Source: JAJPXC01 sp964517875
GTDB lineage: Bacteria > Bacteroidota > Bacteroidia > Bacteroidales > Muribaculaceae
Length of the DNA stretch: 23,415 nt
Assembly: GCA_964517875.1 (NCBI GenBank)
Contig: CAZFEU010000035.1
Span: 1-23,415 of the forward strand
Direction of reading: 5' to 3'
Both the position numbers and the translations under genes were made by a program. Numbering within the stretch: the stretch's first letter is position 1; the number at the start of each line of letters is the position of its first letter. The notes under the pieces are model-generated. The model did not search any database and was not told the origin of the DNA. It saw only the letters and a program-made list of their open reading frames with translations. This document shows, in pieces, positions 7,368-14,879 of this stretch.

Positions 7368-7397
7368 CCCCCGGAGTGAAAATGTTCATTCCGGGGG
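7368..7397 (-). terminator. Hairpin terminator of the murein-salvage operon
   Basis: Arms 7368-7380 and 7385-7397 form a 13-bp stem (one G-U pair) with an AATG loop, starting with five G-C pairs. The minus-strand tail (TGTTTCT) is only modestly T-rich. It lies 36 bp downstream of the lipoprotein gene stop and is the first termination point of the operon. Confidence 0.82.
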
Positions 7398-7433
7398 CGC
7401 TATTATGAGTTAACGGCACAAATGTGGCGTGTG

Positions 7434-8102
7434 TCACTCCATCACGTAGGGGAGGAGCAATTCGCGCCAATGGATGTAGCCGGGGCCCATCACATGCAGT
7501 CCGTCGTTGGTGTAGCGGGTGGGTAGATTGCCATCCTCGTCGGCAAAGTGCGAGTATGCGTCGATGAGTGTGAACCCCTTTTCAGCAGCCATAGCGGGGA
7601 GCAGGGCGTTATATTCACGTATTATCGATTCTTTCCCCGTCATGGTCTTGTAGCGGCCAAATGAGTTGTTGATGGGGAGCATTGTCTGCACATAGATTTT
7701 GGTTTGGGGTGAGCGCATTATCACATAATCGATGAGCTGTGCCATCTCTTGTGCTACAGAATCGGCTGTGAGGTTATGGCTCACATCATTTGCTCCTCCG
7801 AGTATGAACAGCTTCTTGGGATGACCGTCGAGTATAGGATCGACACGCTCGAGAAATCCGGGTATTACGTCGCCGTTGATGCCGCGGTTTTTGATATTGG
7901 GCATTCCGAACAGCTCGTGCCACTCACAGCCATGAGTCTGCGAGTCGCCCAGAAACACAATGTCGCAGGTGTCTACAGGGAGCTCGGCAAACAGTGAGGC
8001 GCGCTGGTAGTAGAGCTCATTATGAGGGGTGGTCGATGGTGTCTGTGCGCTGCAACCTAATGAGAGCAGCAGAGTGGCAATGGGTAAGAGGTAGCGTAAC
8101 AT
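7434..8102 (-). CDS. SGNH/GDSL-family esterase lipoprotein
   Basis: This 222-residue protein is a predicted lipoprotein: MLRYLLPIATLLLSLGCSAQ ends in a lipobox with Cys17. The mature part carries SGNH hydrolase blocks: FLGDSQTHG with the nucleophilic serine (block I), a glycine in block II (NRGINGD), GGANDVSHN (block III, Asn) and DGLHVMGPGYIHW (block V, Asp and His). It should be a serine esterase facing the periplasm or the cell surface. It is the last gene of the operon, 7 bp after murQ. In this context an O-acetyl esterase that removes acetyl groups from MurNAc is an attractive guess, but the family also contains acyl-lipid and general carbohydrate esterases, so the substrate is not established. 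Confidence 0.88.
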   Translation of the reverse strand: MLRYLLPIATLLLSLGCSAQTPSTTPHNELYYQRASLFAELPVDTCDIVFLGDSQTHGCEWHELFGMPNIKNRGINGDVIPGFLERVDPILDGHPKKLFILGGANDVSHNLTADSVAQEMAQLIDYVIMRSPQTKIYVQTMLPINNSFGRYKTMTGKESIIREYNALLPAMAAEKGFTLIDAYSHFADEDGNLPTRYTNDGLHVMGPGYIHWRELLLPYVME

Positions 8103-8109
8103 GGTGCCA

Positions 8110-8928
8110 TCAGTTTTCTGAACGGTAAGCGTCTACGGCTTTCTTCACCGAGCCGTGCATCAGCAGCAGGCGTTTTGCCTCGTCGTAGGGTAGGCCGAGT
8201 TCCTCCACTACCATGCGTGTGCCACGGTCAACGAGCTTGGCGTTGGAGAGCTGCATATTCACCATCTTGTTGCCTTTGACGCGTCCCATCTGTATCATCA
8301 CCGAGGTAGTGATCATGTTGCATATCATCTTTTGCCCTGTACCCGATTTCATGCGCGATGAGCCGGTGACGTATTCCGGACCTACAATCATCTCGATGGC
8401 CACGTCGGCGGCTTCGGATATGGGAGCATCGGGGTTGGATGTGATGGCGGCGGTGAGTATGTCGTGCTCGCGGCATGCTTTGAGTGCGCCAATCACGTAG
8501 GGGGTGGTGCCTGAGGCGGCGATACCGATTACGGTGTCCTTATCGTTGATGCCAAACTCCTCGAGGTCTTTCCATCCTTGCTCGGTGTCGTCTTCAGCAT
8601 TCTCAACAGGGTTGCGCAGTGCGGTGTCGCCACCGGCAATGAGGCCTATAACCCATGAGGGATCCATGCCGAATGTGGGGGGTATCTCCGAAGCGTCGAG
8701 CACGCCCAGACGTCCTGATGTGCCGGCGCCCATATAGAATATGCGTCCTCCGCGCTTCATGCGGGGCACGATTTGTGACACGAGTTTCTCAATCTGAGGG
8801 AGTGCTTTCTCCACTGCGAGAGCCACTTTCTTGTCCTCGTTGTTAATGTCTTGTAGTATTTCGCCTACTGATTTCTTTTCGAGGTCGTTATAAAGCGAGG
8901 GTTGCTCGCTGATTTTTACAAAAGCCAT
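8110..8928 (-). CDS. murQ: N-acetylmuramic acid 6-phosphate etherase MurQ
   Basis: MurQ cleaves the D-lactyl ether of MurNAc 6-phosphate to give GlcNAc 6-phosphate and D-lactate in the cytoplasm. The 272-residue protein is a single SIS domain with the family signature GAGTSGRLGVLDASE (67-81), where E81 matches the catalytic glutamate of E. coli MurQ. It also has AGGDTALRNPVENAEDD, GIAASGTTPYVIGAL and SSRMKSGTGQKMICNM. It is slightly shorter than the E. coli enzyme at the C-terminus, as usual for Bacteroidetes. The gene starts 27 bp after murK. The GlcNAc 6-phosphate product needs NagA and NagB, which are not in this window. Confidence 0.96.
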   Translation of the reverse strand: MAFVKISEQPSLYNDLEKKSVGEILQDINNEDKKVALAVEKALPQIEKLVSQIVPRMKRGGRIFYMGAGTSGRLGVLDASEIPPTFGMDPSWVIGLIAGGDTALRNPVENAEDDTEQGWKDLEEFGINDKDTVIGIAASGTTPYVIGALKACREHDILTAAITSNPDAPISEAADVAIEMIVGPEYVTGSSRMKSGTGQKMICNMITTSVMIQMGRVKGNKMVNMQLSNAKLVDRGTRMVVEELGLPYDEAKRLLLMHGSVKKAVDAYRSEN

Positions 8929-8955
8929 TGTGTTTTATGATTGGTTGATGGTGTA

Positions 8956-9798
8956 TTAGTCGATGCGGTGATAGTTGATAAGGCCGTCCATGGGGCTTTG
9001 TATGATGTTGCCAATGGTGCATCCCATTTCTGCTGCTACCTCGCGTAGCACATCCTGGTAGAAGAATGCTATTGAACCTACGAAGTTGATCTTATACTCT
9101 TTGTAACCTTTATAGTTGGCGATATTGCGCACGAAGAACGACTTGAATGAGTTGTAGACCAACTGGTGGATTGAGGGCTCGTTAATATTCTCGATGAGGA
9201 ATCGGGTCACCGAGGCAAGGAATCGGTTGGCTTGTGGCTCCTTGTATACGCGGCGTATGATTGTGAGACGGTCGAGTTGGTACTGCTCAAGGAATTTGTC
9301 GCACAGATGCTTTGGAAGCTGGTTCTTAAGCACGTCGCCAACGAGGATTTTGCCAAGCACTGCTCCCGAGCCTTCATCACCCAGGATGTAGCCCAGAGGC
9401 GACACGTTGTCGGTGATGTTTTTGCCATCGTAAACACACGAGTTAGAGCCGGTGCCGAGGATGCAGGCAATACCGGGCTCACGGTCGCACACGGCGTGTG
9501 CTGCGGCCAGCAGGTCGGTGTACACCTCGATGTGGTCGGCCTTGATTGATGCCGCGATAGCATTACGCACGTTGGCGCACACTTCTTCGCTTACGCATCC
9601 TGCTCCGTAGTAATAAACTTTGTCGATGGGGTAGTCAGAGACTTCCGAGGCCAGCTCGGTGGCGATGCGAAGTTGCATCTCCTCCTCAGTCAACAACAAT
9701 GCGTTCATGCCGCATGTAAATACTTGTTTGACCAATTTTCCATGGTCTACGACACACCAGTCAATCTTGGTGCTGCCGCTGTCAGCAATTAGTATCAT
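8956..9798 (-). CDS. murK: N-acetylmuramic acid / N-acetylglucosamine kinase (MurK-like)
   Basis: This 280-residue protein belongs to the BadF/BadG/NagK sugar kinase family. The phosphate-1 motif DSGSTKIDW is at 6-14, the probable catalytic aspartate is D95 (EVYTDLLAAA), phosphate-2 is CILGTGSNS (112-120), and GYILGDEGSGAVLG (137-149) follows. In Tannerella forsythia the equivalent enzyme between murT and murQ phosphorylates MurNAc (and GlcNAc) at O6, supplying MurQ. Here the order murT-murK-murQ is identical, which supports MurNAc as substrate over plain GlcNAc. The start codon overlaps the murT stop by 4 bp (ATGA), so translation is probably coupled. Confidence 0.92.
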   Translation of the reverse strand: MILIADSGSTKIDWCVVDHGKLVKQVFTCGMNALLLTEEEMQLRIATELASEVSDYPIDKVYYYGAGCVSEEVCANVRNAIAASIKADHIEVYTDLLAAAHAVCDREPGIACILGTGSNSCVYDGKNITDNVSPLGYILGDEGSGAVLGKILVGDVLKNQLPKHLCDKFLEQYQLDRLTIIRRVYKEPQANRFLASVTRFLIENINEPSIHQLVYNSFKSFFVRNIANYKGYKEYKINFVGSIAFFYQDVLREVAAEMGCTIGNIIQSPMDGLINYHRID

Positions 9799-10976
9799 AT
9801 CTTAATATATATTTTTTTCTTATAGAGTATATATCCTATTATCCAGTTGAAACCTACGAAGAGCAGTGCGAACACGAGTGATGCCAATGTGTCGTCGCCA
9901 CACATGGGCACGAGCCAGTCGCGATAAATGATGCTCTTGATGGTGGTGATATTGCCGTCGGAGCCTGTAAACTTAATCAGGCCAATGATTTGGCTCAATA
10001 GGGCACCTAAGACGTACATAAACAATGGGTTGATGCCAAATGCCTCGAAGAAGCGGCACCATTTTTTCTTACCCTTGATGTCAATAATCCATATCAGCAG
10101 GGCCAGGAGCGACGAGGCCAAGCCGCAGGTGGTGAGAACGAAGGTGGGCGACCAGATTTTCTTGCTTATCGGCAGACCATAGTCGAGCAGGAATCCTGAG
10201 AAGGTGAGGATTGTGCCCACAATAAAGAGGCCTGTGATGCGCTCGCGGTTGTCGGTAGTGCCCATTATCATCATGCCACACCAGAATCCTATGAGGCAGT
10301 GGGCTATTGACGGTAGGGTGGAGAGGAGTCCTTCGGGGTCGAGGTGCAGCGTCACGCCACCCACAGTGTCGGAGTACAGGTGGCTGGGGCCAAGCACGGC
10401 ATTGTCGACGATATAAAGCACATTGTTCTCTGAAAACTCGTAGCCGCAGCCGGTGAGAAGTATCACCGTGTATGTCACAAGCATCGCTCCGATAAGCCAC
10501 GGCAGATAGCGATGCTTAAGTGTGATGGCAATTATCGACGATGCGCCGTAGCAGATAGCCAGGCGAGGCATCACGCCAAGAATGCGGATATGGTCGAACG
10601 AGAATATCGATTCAAAAAGGGTGGCTTCGCTGAATATCCCCTTGAGGAAGAGTCCAAACCATGCAATGAACATACCGATGAGAAATATCACCACCGTGCG
10701 GCGCAAAATCTTCCATAGTGTGGGCCATGTGAAGGAAAAGTCATACTTGCGCAGCGATATATAGGTGGAGATACCCATGATGAACATGAAGAATGGGAAT
10801 ACCAGGTCAGTAGGAGTGAGTCCACACCACTCGGCATGCTCAAGTGGCGCATATATATGTCCCCATGATCCCGGGTTGTTTACCAGAATCATGCCGGCGA
10901 TGGTGATACCTCGCAATATGTCGAGAGCGAGCAGGCGCTTCTTGGCCGGATGTTGGGTTGTGGCGGTGGTTGTCAT
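9795..10976 (-). CDS. murT: MurT-like inner-membrane protein (DUF5009 / NagX-type)
   Basis: This 393-residue protein has about ten hydrophobic segments and starts with the DUF5009/HGSNAT-type signature RLLALDILRGITIAGMILVN, followed by PTDLVFPFFMFIMGISTYIS. Family annotation is often heparan-alpha-glucosaminide N-acetyltransferase, but the orthologue in Tannerella forsythia, also directly before murK and murQ, is described as the MurNAc inner-membrane transporter MurT. By synteny I favour MurNAc uptake, with acetyl transfer to an amino sugar as the alternative. The gene starts 2 bp after the D-lactate dehydrogenase stop and overlaps murK by 4 bp. Confidence 0.86.
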   Translation of the reverse strand: MTTTATTQHPAKKRLLALDILRGITIAGMILVNNPGSWGHIYAPLEHAEWCGLTPTDLVFPFFMFIMGISTYISLRKYDFSFTWPTLWKILRRTVVIFLIGMFIAWFGLFLKGIFSEATLFESIFSFDHIRILGVMPRLAICYGASSIIAITLKHRYLPWLIGAMLVTYTVILLTGCGYEFSENNVLYIVDNAVLGPSHLYSDTVGGVTLHLDPEGLLSTLPSIAHCLIGFWCGMMIMGTTDNRERITGLFIVGTILTFSGFLLDYGLPISKKIWSPTFVLTTCGLASSLLALLIWIIDIKGKKKWCRFFEAFGINPLFMYVLGALLSQIIGLIKFTGSDGNITTIKSIIYRDWLVPMCGDDTLASLVFALLFVGFNWIIGYILYKKKIYIKI

Positions 10977-10978
10977 TC

Positions 10979-13780
10979 TTATGCGTTCGGTTTTTTAGGT
11001 TTAGTGCAGCTGTTGACCAGGTATGCTATCGACTTGTAAGGCATACCCGAATTGGTGGTCAGTCCTATCTCACAGGTGCGGGAGTTGGAATAGCCGTGGG
11101 TTATGCCTTCGCGCTTTATCTGAGGAGCAAGCTTGCGCAGCGCATAGCTGTTGAGCTTGGGATGGGTGAAGCCCTTGTCGCCGGCAAAGCCGCAGCAACC
11201 CACCTCTAAGGGGACAAGCACATGGTTTGAGCATCGGCGGGCAAGCTCCTCCATCTTCCCTGCAAGTCCCATAAGACGGCTTGAACAGGTTACGTGGATA
11301 GCGATATGCTCGTCGGTGGGGGTAAAGTCGAGGTGTGGTGCCAGATAGTCAAGGATGAACTCCACGGGTTCGTAGAGCTTCATTGTCTTGATATTATCGC
11401 GCATGCGGTGCAGGCAGGGGCTTTGGTCGCACAACACAGGGTAACGCCCATGCTCCGAAGCCTTGTCGAGGGCTGCTTCGAGCTCGCGTATCTTAGCCTC
11501 GGCGGTGTCGGGCATTCCTTTGCTTTCCCATATCATACCGCAGCACAGATTATTCATGCCGTCGGGGTATATAACCTCATATCCAGCTTTATGACACAGC
11601 TCAATCATCACGTTGGTGAGCTGGGAAGGTTGGCCATCCTTCTCGCGGGTGGCTCCCATGGTCTGATTGATGCAGCTTGGGAAATACACCACTTTTCGCT
11701 CCATTGTGTTCTGGAAAAGTGGCTCAATCTTGGCTGCACCAGGTAGTGCGGGAGTCCACAGGGGGATGCCAATGTGGTGCAGTCCACGTCCGATGGTTGT
11801 AACGGCCTTGGGACCGATAACTTGCCCAATGCCTGCAGCGGTGCTTAGCACGGGCCGGAGCGAAGCTTTCACAGTCTTGAGGTGCTTGCCGGTCCAGCGT
11901 CCTATCGACATGGCTGCTTTCGAGTGACCTTGCTCGCGCACCTGGTGTATCATATCGCCCACGTTAATCTTCATGGGGCACGATGTGCTGCACAGGCCGT
12001 CGCCAGCGCAAGTCTCGTCGCCCAATAGGCGGAATTGACGTTCAAGGCGCTTGAGCATAATGGCATCTGATGCATTGATCGAGTTGCTCAATCGTGTCAT
12101 CTCTCGCTCGGCCACAATGCGTTGTCGAGCCGAGAGCGTAAAGCCGCACGACACACAATTTACTTCGCAGAATCCGCATTCGATGCATCGGTTCACCTTG
12201 TCGTAAGGGGTGAGCGGCATCGGCTTCATGTGGGATATGAAGCAATTGGGATCGTCGTTGAAAATTACGCCCGGATTGAGAATGCCTTTGGGATCGAGCA
12301 GCTTTTTAAGCCTAAGCATCATGGCGTGGGCTTTCTCTCCCCATTCTTTTTTGACGAATGGAGCCATGTTGCGGCCAGTGCCGTGCTCGGCCTTGAGTGA
12401 GCCGTCGTAGCGGTCAACCACCAGCGATGCCACGGCGAGCATCAGCTTCTTATAGCGTTCTACCTCAGCAGGGGTGTCAAAGCTTTGCGCTATGATGAAG
12501 TGGTAGTTTCCTTCCAGAGCGTGACCGTATATGCAGGCATCGTCGTAGCCGCAGTCGACGAGCAGTTGTTGCAACTCGACGGTGGCCTGGGGCAGATCCT
12601 TGATGTGGAATGCTACATCCTCGATGAGCACTGTAGTGCCCAGTGGGCGGGTGCCTCCCACCGACGGGAATATGCCGGCGCGTATCTTCCAGTATTCGCC
12701 GTACACTGCCGGGTCGGAGGTGAATAAGGCGGGTTTGAAGAGGTTGAACTTGCTCAGCGTCTCGGAAACATCCATGATGCGACTGTCGAGCTCCTCGCGG
12801 GTATCGCCGTTTACTTGTATCAATACAGCGGTGAGACCTTCTCCGGTAGTGTCGTTGACCGATGCAAGCGATTTGGAGTCGAGCAGCTCGGCTGCGTCGA
12901 CCTGAAGTGATTTCAAAGCTACGATAGCTTCACAAGCGGTGCGCAAATCGCTGAAATATAGCATTGCGCTTGCCTTGTGTGGCTTAACGTCGTGAGTGTT
13001 TACAGTAACCTCCGACATAAATCCGAGCGTGCCTTCGGAGCCTACCATGCAGTGCGCAATGATGTCGAACGGATCCTCGTACTCTACGAACGGCAGCAGG
13101 TTTAGTCCTGTCACGTTTTTGATGGCATATTTATGGCGTATGCGCTCGGTGAGTTGGGCATCAGCGAGTATGTCATCGTGTAGCTGCTTTATGCCCTCGA
13201 TTATACCGGGATGAGTGTTGGCAAACTGCTTGCGCGATTCGGGGTCGCCGGTGTCGAGCACAGTGCCGTCGGCAAGTACGATACGCATTGAGCGCAGAAT
13301 CTTGTCGGAGTTGGCATGTGTGCCGCAGCTCATACCCGAGGCATTGTTTATGACAATGCCACCCACCATTGCCGAATTCTTAGAGGCGGGGTCGGGAGCA
13401 AATTCCTTACCGAATGGAGCGAGGATTTCGTTGACGCGTGCGCCAATGATGCCTGGCTGAAGGGTGATTGTCTCGGCCCCTTGGCCGATGCTGTATTTCT
13501 CCCAGTTCTTCCCGGCCACAACGAGCACTGAATCGGTAATAGCTTGTCCGGACAGGCTTGTGCCGGCTGCGCGGAATGTTACCGGTACATTCATCGAGTG
13601 AGCCAAACGCAGTATCTGTGCTACTTCGTCTTCACCATTGGAGCGTACTACTATCTTGGGCAGCAGCCGGTAGAAGCCGGCATCAGTGCCCCATGCCAGT
13701 AGGCGCAGGTCGTCGGTGTATATGCGGTCGTGTGCTACAAATTTGCGTAGCTCGGAAAGAAATTGCTTGTAATCGGGCAT
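10979..13780 (-). CDS. FAD/Fe-S respiratory D-lactate dehydrogenase (Dld-II / GlcD-GlpC type)
   Basis: This 933-residue enzyme combines an FAD-binding PCMH domain (about 40-215; VTFRAAGTSLSGQAI, GGIVINNASGMSCGT), an FAD-oxidase C-terminal domain (about 250-515; GHALEGNYHFI, KAEHGTGRNMAPFV), a two-cluster ferredoxin region (CIECGFCEVNC and CAGDGLCSTSCP) and two cysteine-rich CCG modules (CCGMIWESKG and CCGFAGDKGF). Length and architecture match Dld-II-type quinone-linked D-lactate dehydrogenases; YdiJ-type D-2-hydroxyglutarate dehydrogenases share the layout. No membrane helix is visible, so it is a peripheral cytosolic-face protein. D-lactate is exactly the by-product of MurQ, which makes D-lactate the most likely substrate here. 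The next gene begins 2 bp after its stop. Confidence 0.88.
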   Translation of the reverse strand: MPDYKQFLSELRKFVAHDRIYTDDLRLLAWGTDAGFYRLLPKIVVRSNGEDEVAQILRLAHSMNVPVTFRAAGTSLSGQAITDSVLVVAGKNWEKYSIGQGAETITLQPGIIGARVNEILAPFGKEFAPDPASKNSAMVGGIVINNASGMSCGTHANSDKILRSMRIVLADGTVLDTGDPESRKQFANTHPGIIEGIKQLHDDILADAQLTERIRHKYAIKNVTGLNLLPFVEYEDPFDIIAHCMVGSEGTLGFMSEVTVNTHDVKPHKASAMLYFSDLRTACEAIVALKSLQVDAAELLDSKSLASVNDTTGEGLTAVLIQVNGDTREELDSRIMDVSETLSKFNLFKPALFTSDPAVYGEYWKIRAGIFPSVGGTRPLGTTVLIEDVAFHIKDLPQATVELQQLLVDCGYDDACIYGHALEGNYHFIIAQSFDTPAEVERYKKLMLAVASLVVDRYDGSLKAEHGTGRNMAPFVKKEWGEKAHAMMLRLKKLLDPKGILNPGVIFNDDPNCFISHMKPMPLTPYDKVNRCIECGFCEVNCVSCGFTLSARQRIVAEREMTRLSNSINASDAIMLKRLERQFRLLGDETCAGDGLCSTSCPMKINVGDMIHQVREQGHSKAAMSIGRWTGKHLKTVKASLRPVLSTAAGIGQVIGPKAVTTIGRGLHHIGIPLWTPALPGAAKIEPLFQNTMERKVVYFPSCINQTMGATREKDGQPSQLTNVMIELCHKAGYEVIYPDGMNNLCCGMIWESKGMPDTAEAKIRELEAALDKASEHGRYPVLCDQSPCLHRMRDNIKTMKLYEPVEFILDYLAPHLDFTPTDEHIAIHVTCSSRLMGLAGKMEELARRCSNHVLVPLEVGCCGFAGDKGFTHPKLNSYALRKLAPQIKREGITHGYSNSRTCEIGLTTNSGMPYKSIAYLVNSCTKPKKPNA

Positions 13781-13825
13781 TGTTTACAGATAAGGTGTAA
13801 GATGTAAATTACAACTGTTATCTAC

Positions 13826-14848
13826 TTAATACAAGTGGTATTTTGCTTTTCTGATTTTGAATGTAGGCTCATCCTTGGTCCAGTAGTCGATAATGTCGTC
13901 CACACGGTAATTCTTGGTGAAGCGTGCGCGGATTTCGGGAGAACCGGTTACTTTGTCAAACATCTTGTAGCGGGTCTTGTCGCCGATATCGAAAGCCTTT
14001 TTGTCGGGATACATGTCGGCAAGCTCCTGCATGATGTAGAATTGGGTGAGCGCAAGAGGCGCTTGCTCTTTGTCGGTGACATAGATCTCGATACCTGATA
14101 CGTTTTCACCCTTAAATGTAGAATAGAAAGGCTTGGCCGAGATGGGGCGGAATTCCACTCCGGGAATCTTGAGGGCATTCATGCGACGGCTCAATTCCTG
14201 GCCGTCGATCCAGGGTGCGGCCACCATCTTGAAGGGTAGGGTGTAGCCCACNNNNNNNNNNNNNNNNNNNNNNNNNNNNNNNNNNNNNNNNNNNNNNNNN
14301 NNNNNNNNNNNNNNNNNNNNNNNNNNNNNNNNNNNNNNNNNNNNNNNNNNNTTGCCACCCACAGGGTTGGGGCGGTCGAGCACCATGAAGTCCTTGCCGT
14401 TTTCGGCGCAGGCCTCCATAGCTTCACCCATTGTGGAGATGAATGTGTAGCTGCGGCAGCCTATATCCTGTATGTCGTAGACAAGCACGTCGATGTCCTT
14501 AAGCATCTCGGGGGTGGGCTTGGTGGTTTTGCCGAAGATTGAGTAGACTGTAACGCCGGTTGCGGGATCGACATAGGTTTCCACTGCATCGCCGGCGTGT
14601 ACATCGCCGCGCACGCCATGTTCGGGCGAATAGAGCGCAGTGAGCGTAACGCCTGGAGCCTCATGGAGGATGTCGATGGTCGATTTCAGATTGTTGTCAA
14701 CGCCGGTGGGATTGGTGATGAGTCCCACACGCTTGCCTTGAAGCTGTGCGAAGCCATTGTCGCGAAGCACCTCGATGCCGGGTTTCACTTGAGCCGACAG
14801 CCCCATCACTGCGGCAGCGGCTATTATTGAGCAGATTATCTTTTTCAT
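13826..14848 (-). CDS. namZ: Exo-beta-N-acetylmuramidase NamZ (DUF1343), interrupted by assembly gap
   Basis: NamZ removes single MurNAc residues from the non-reducing end of peptide-free peptidoglycan. The protein begins with a signal peptide (MKKIICSIIAAAAVMGLSAQ) and has the family motifs GIEVLRDNGF, GKRVGLITNPTGV, LYSPEHGVRGD, VYDIQDIGCRSYTFISTMG and DRPNPVGG before the gap, and GYTLPFKMVAAPWIDGQEL after it. The 100 N remove the middle of the catalytic domain. About 165 residues precede and 141 follow the gap, whereas family members are usually around 380-420 residues, so the N run is probably shorter than the missing DNA. Both flanks are in one frame only if the true gap length is 1 modulo 3. 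The mature protein should be periplasmic or exported. Confidence 0.9.
   Translation of the reverse strand: MKKIICSIIAAAAVMGLSAQVKPGIEVLRDNGFAQLQGKRVGLITNPTGVDNNLKSTIDILHEAPGVTLTALYSPEHGVRGDVHAGDAVETYVDPATGVTVYSIFGKTTKPTPEMLKDIDVLVYDIQDIGCRSYTFISTMGEAMEACAENGKDFMVLDRPNPVGGXXXXXXXXXXXXXXXXXXXXXXXXXXXXXXXXXXVGYTLPFKMVAAPWIDGQELSRRMNALKIPGVEFRPISAKPFYSTFKGENVSGIEIYVTDKEQAPLALTQFYIMQELADMYPDKKAFDIGDKTRYKMFDKVTGSPEIRARFTKNYRVDDIIDYWTKDEPTFKIRKAKYHLY
14252..14351. other. Assembly gap of exactly 100 N inside namZ
   Basis: A round 100-base N run is the usual scaffold placeholder and says nothing of true length. Coding sequence of one gene is recognisable on both sides, so the join itself is well supported. 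Confidence 0.98.
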
Positions 14849-14879
14849 TGCGGTTGGTTCAACTATCGTGTGATATCAG

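Noticed and set aside
8213..8846. Several plus-strand frames opposite murQ
   Set aside because: They are antisense shadows of a well-supported murQ and have low-complexity compositions.
10081..10500. 139-residue minus-strand frame inside murT
   Set aside because: It is an out-of-frame reading of the membrane protein, rich in Arg, His and Pro, typical of a shadow.
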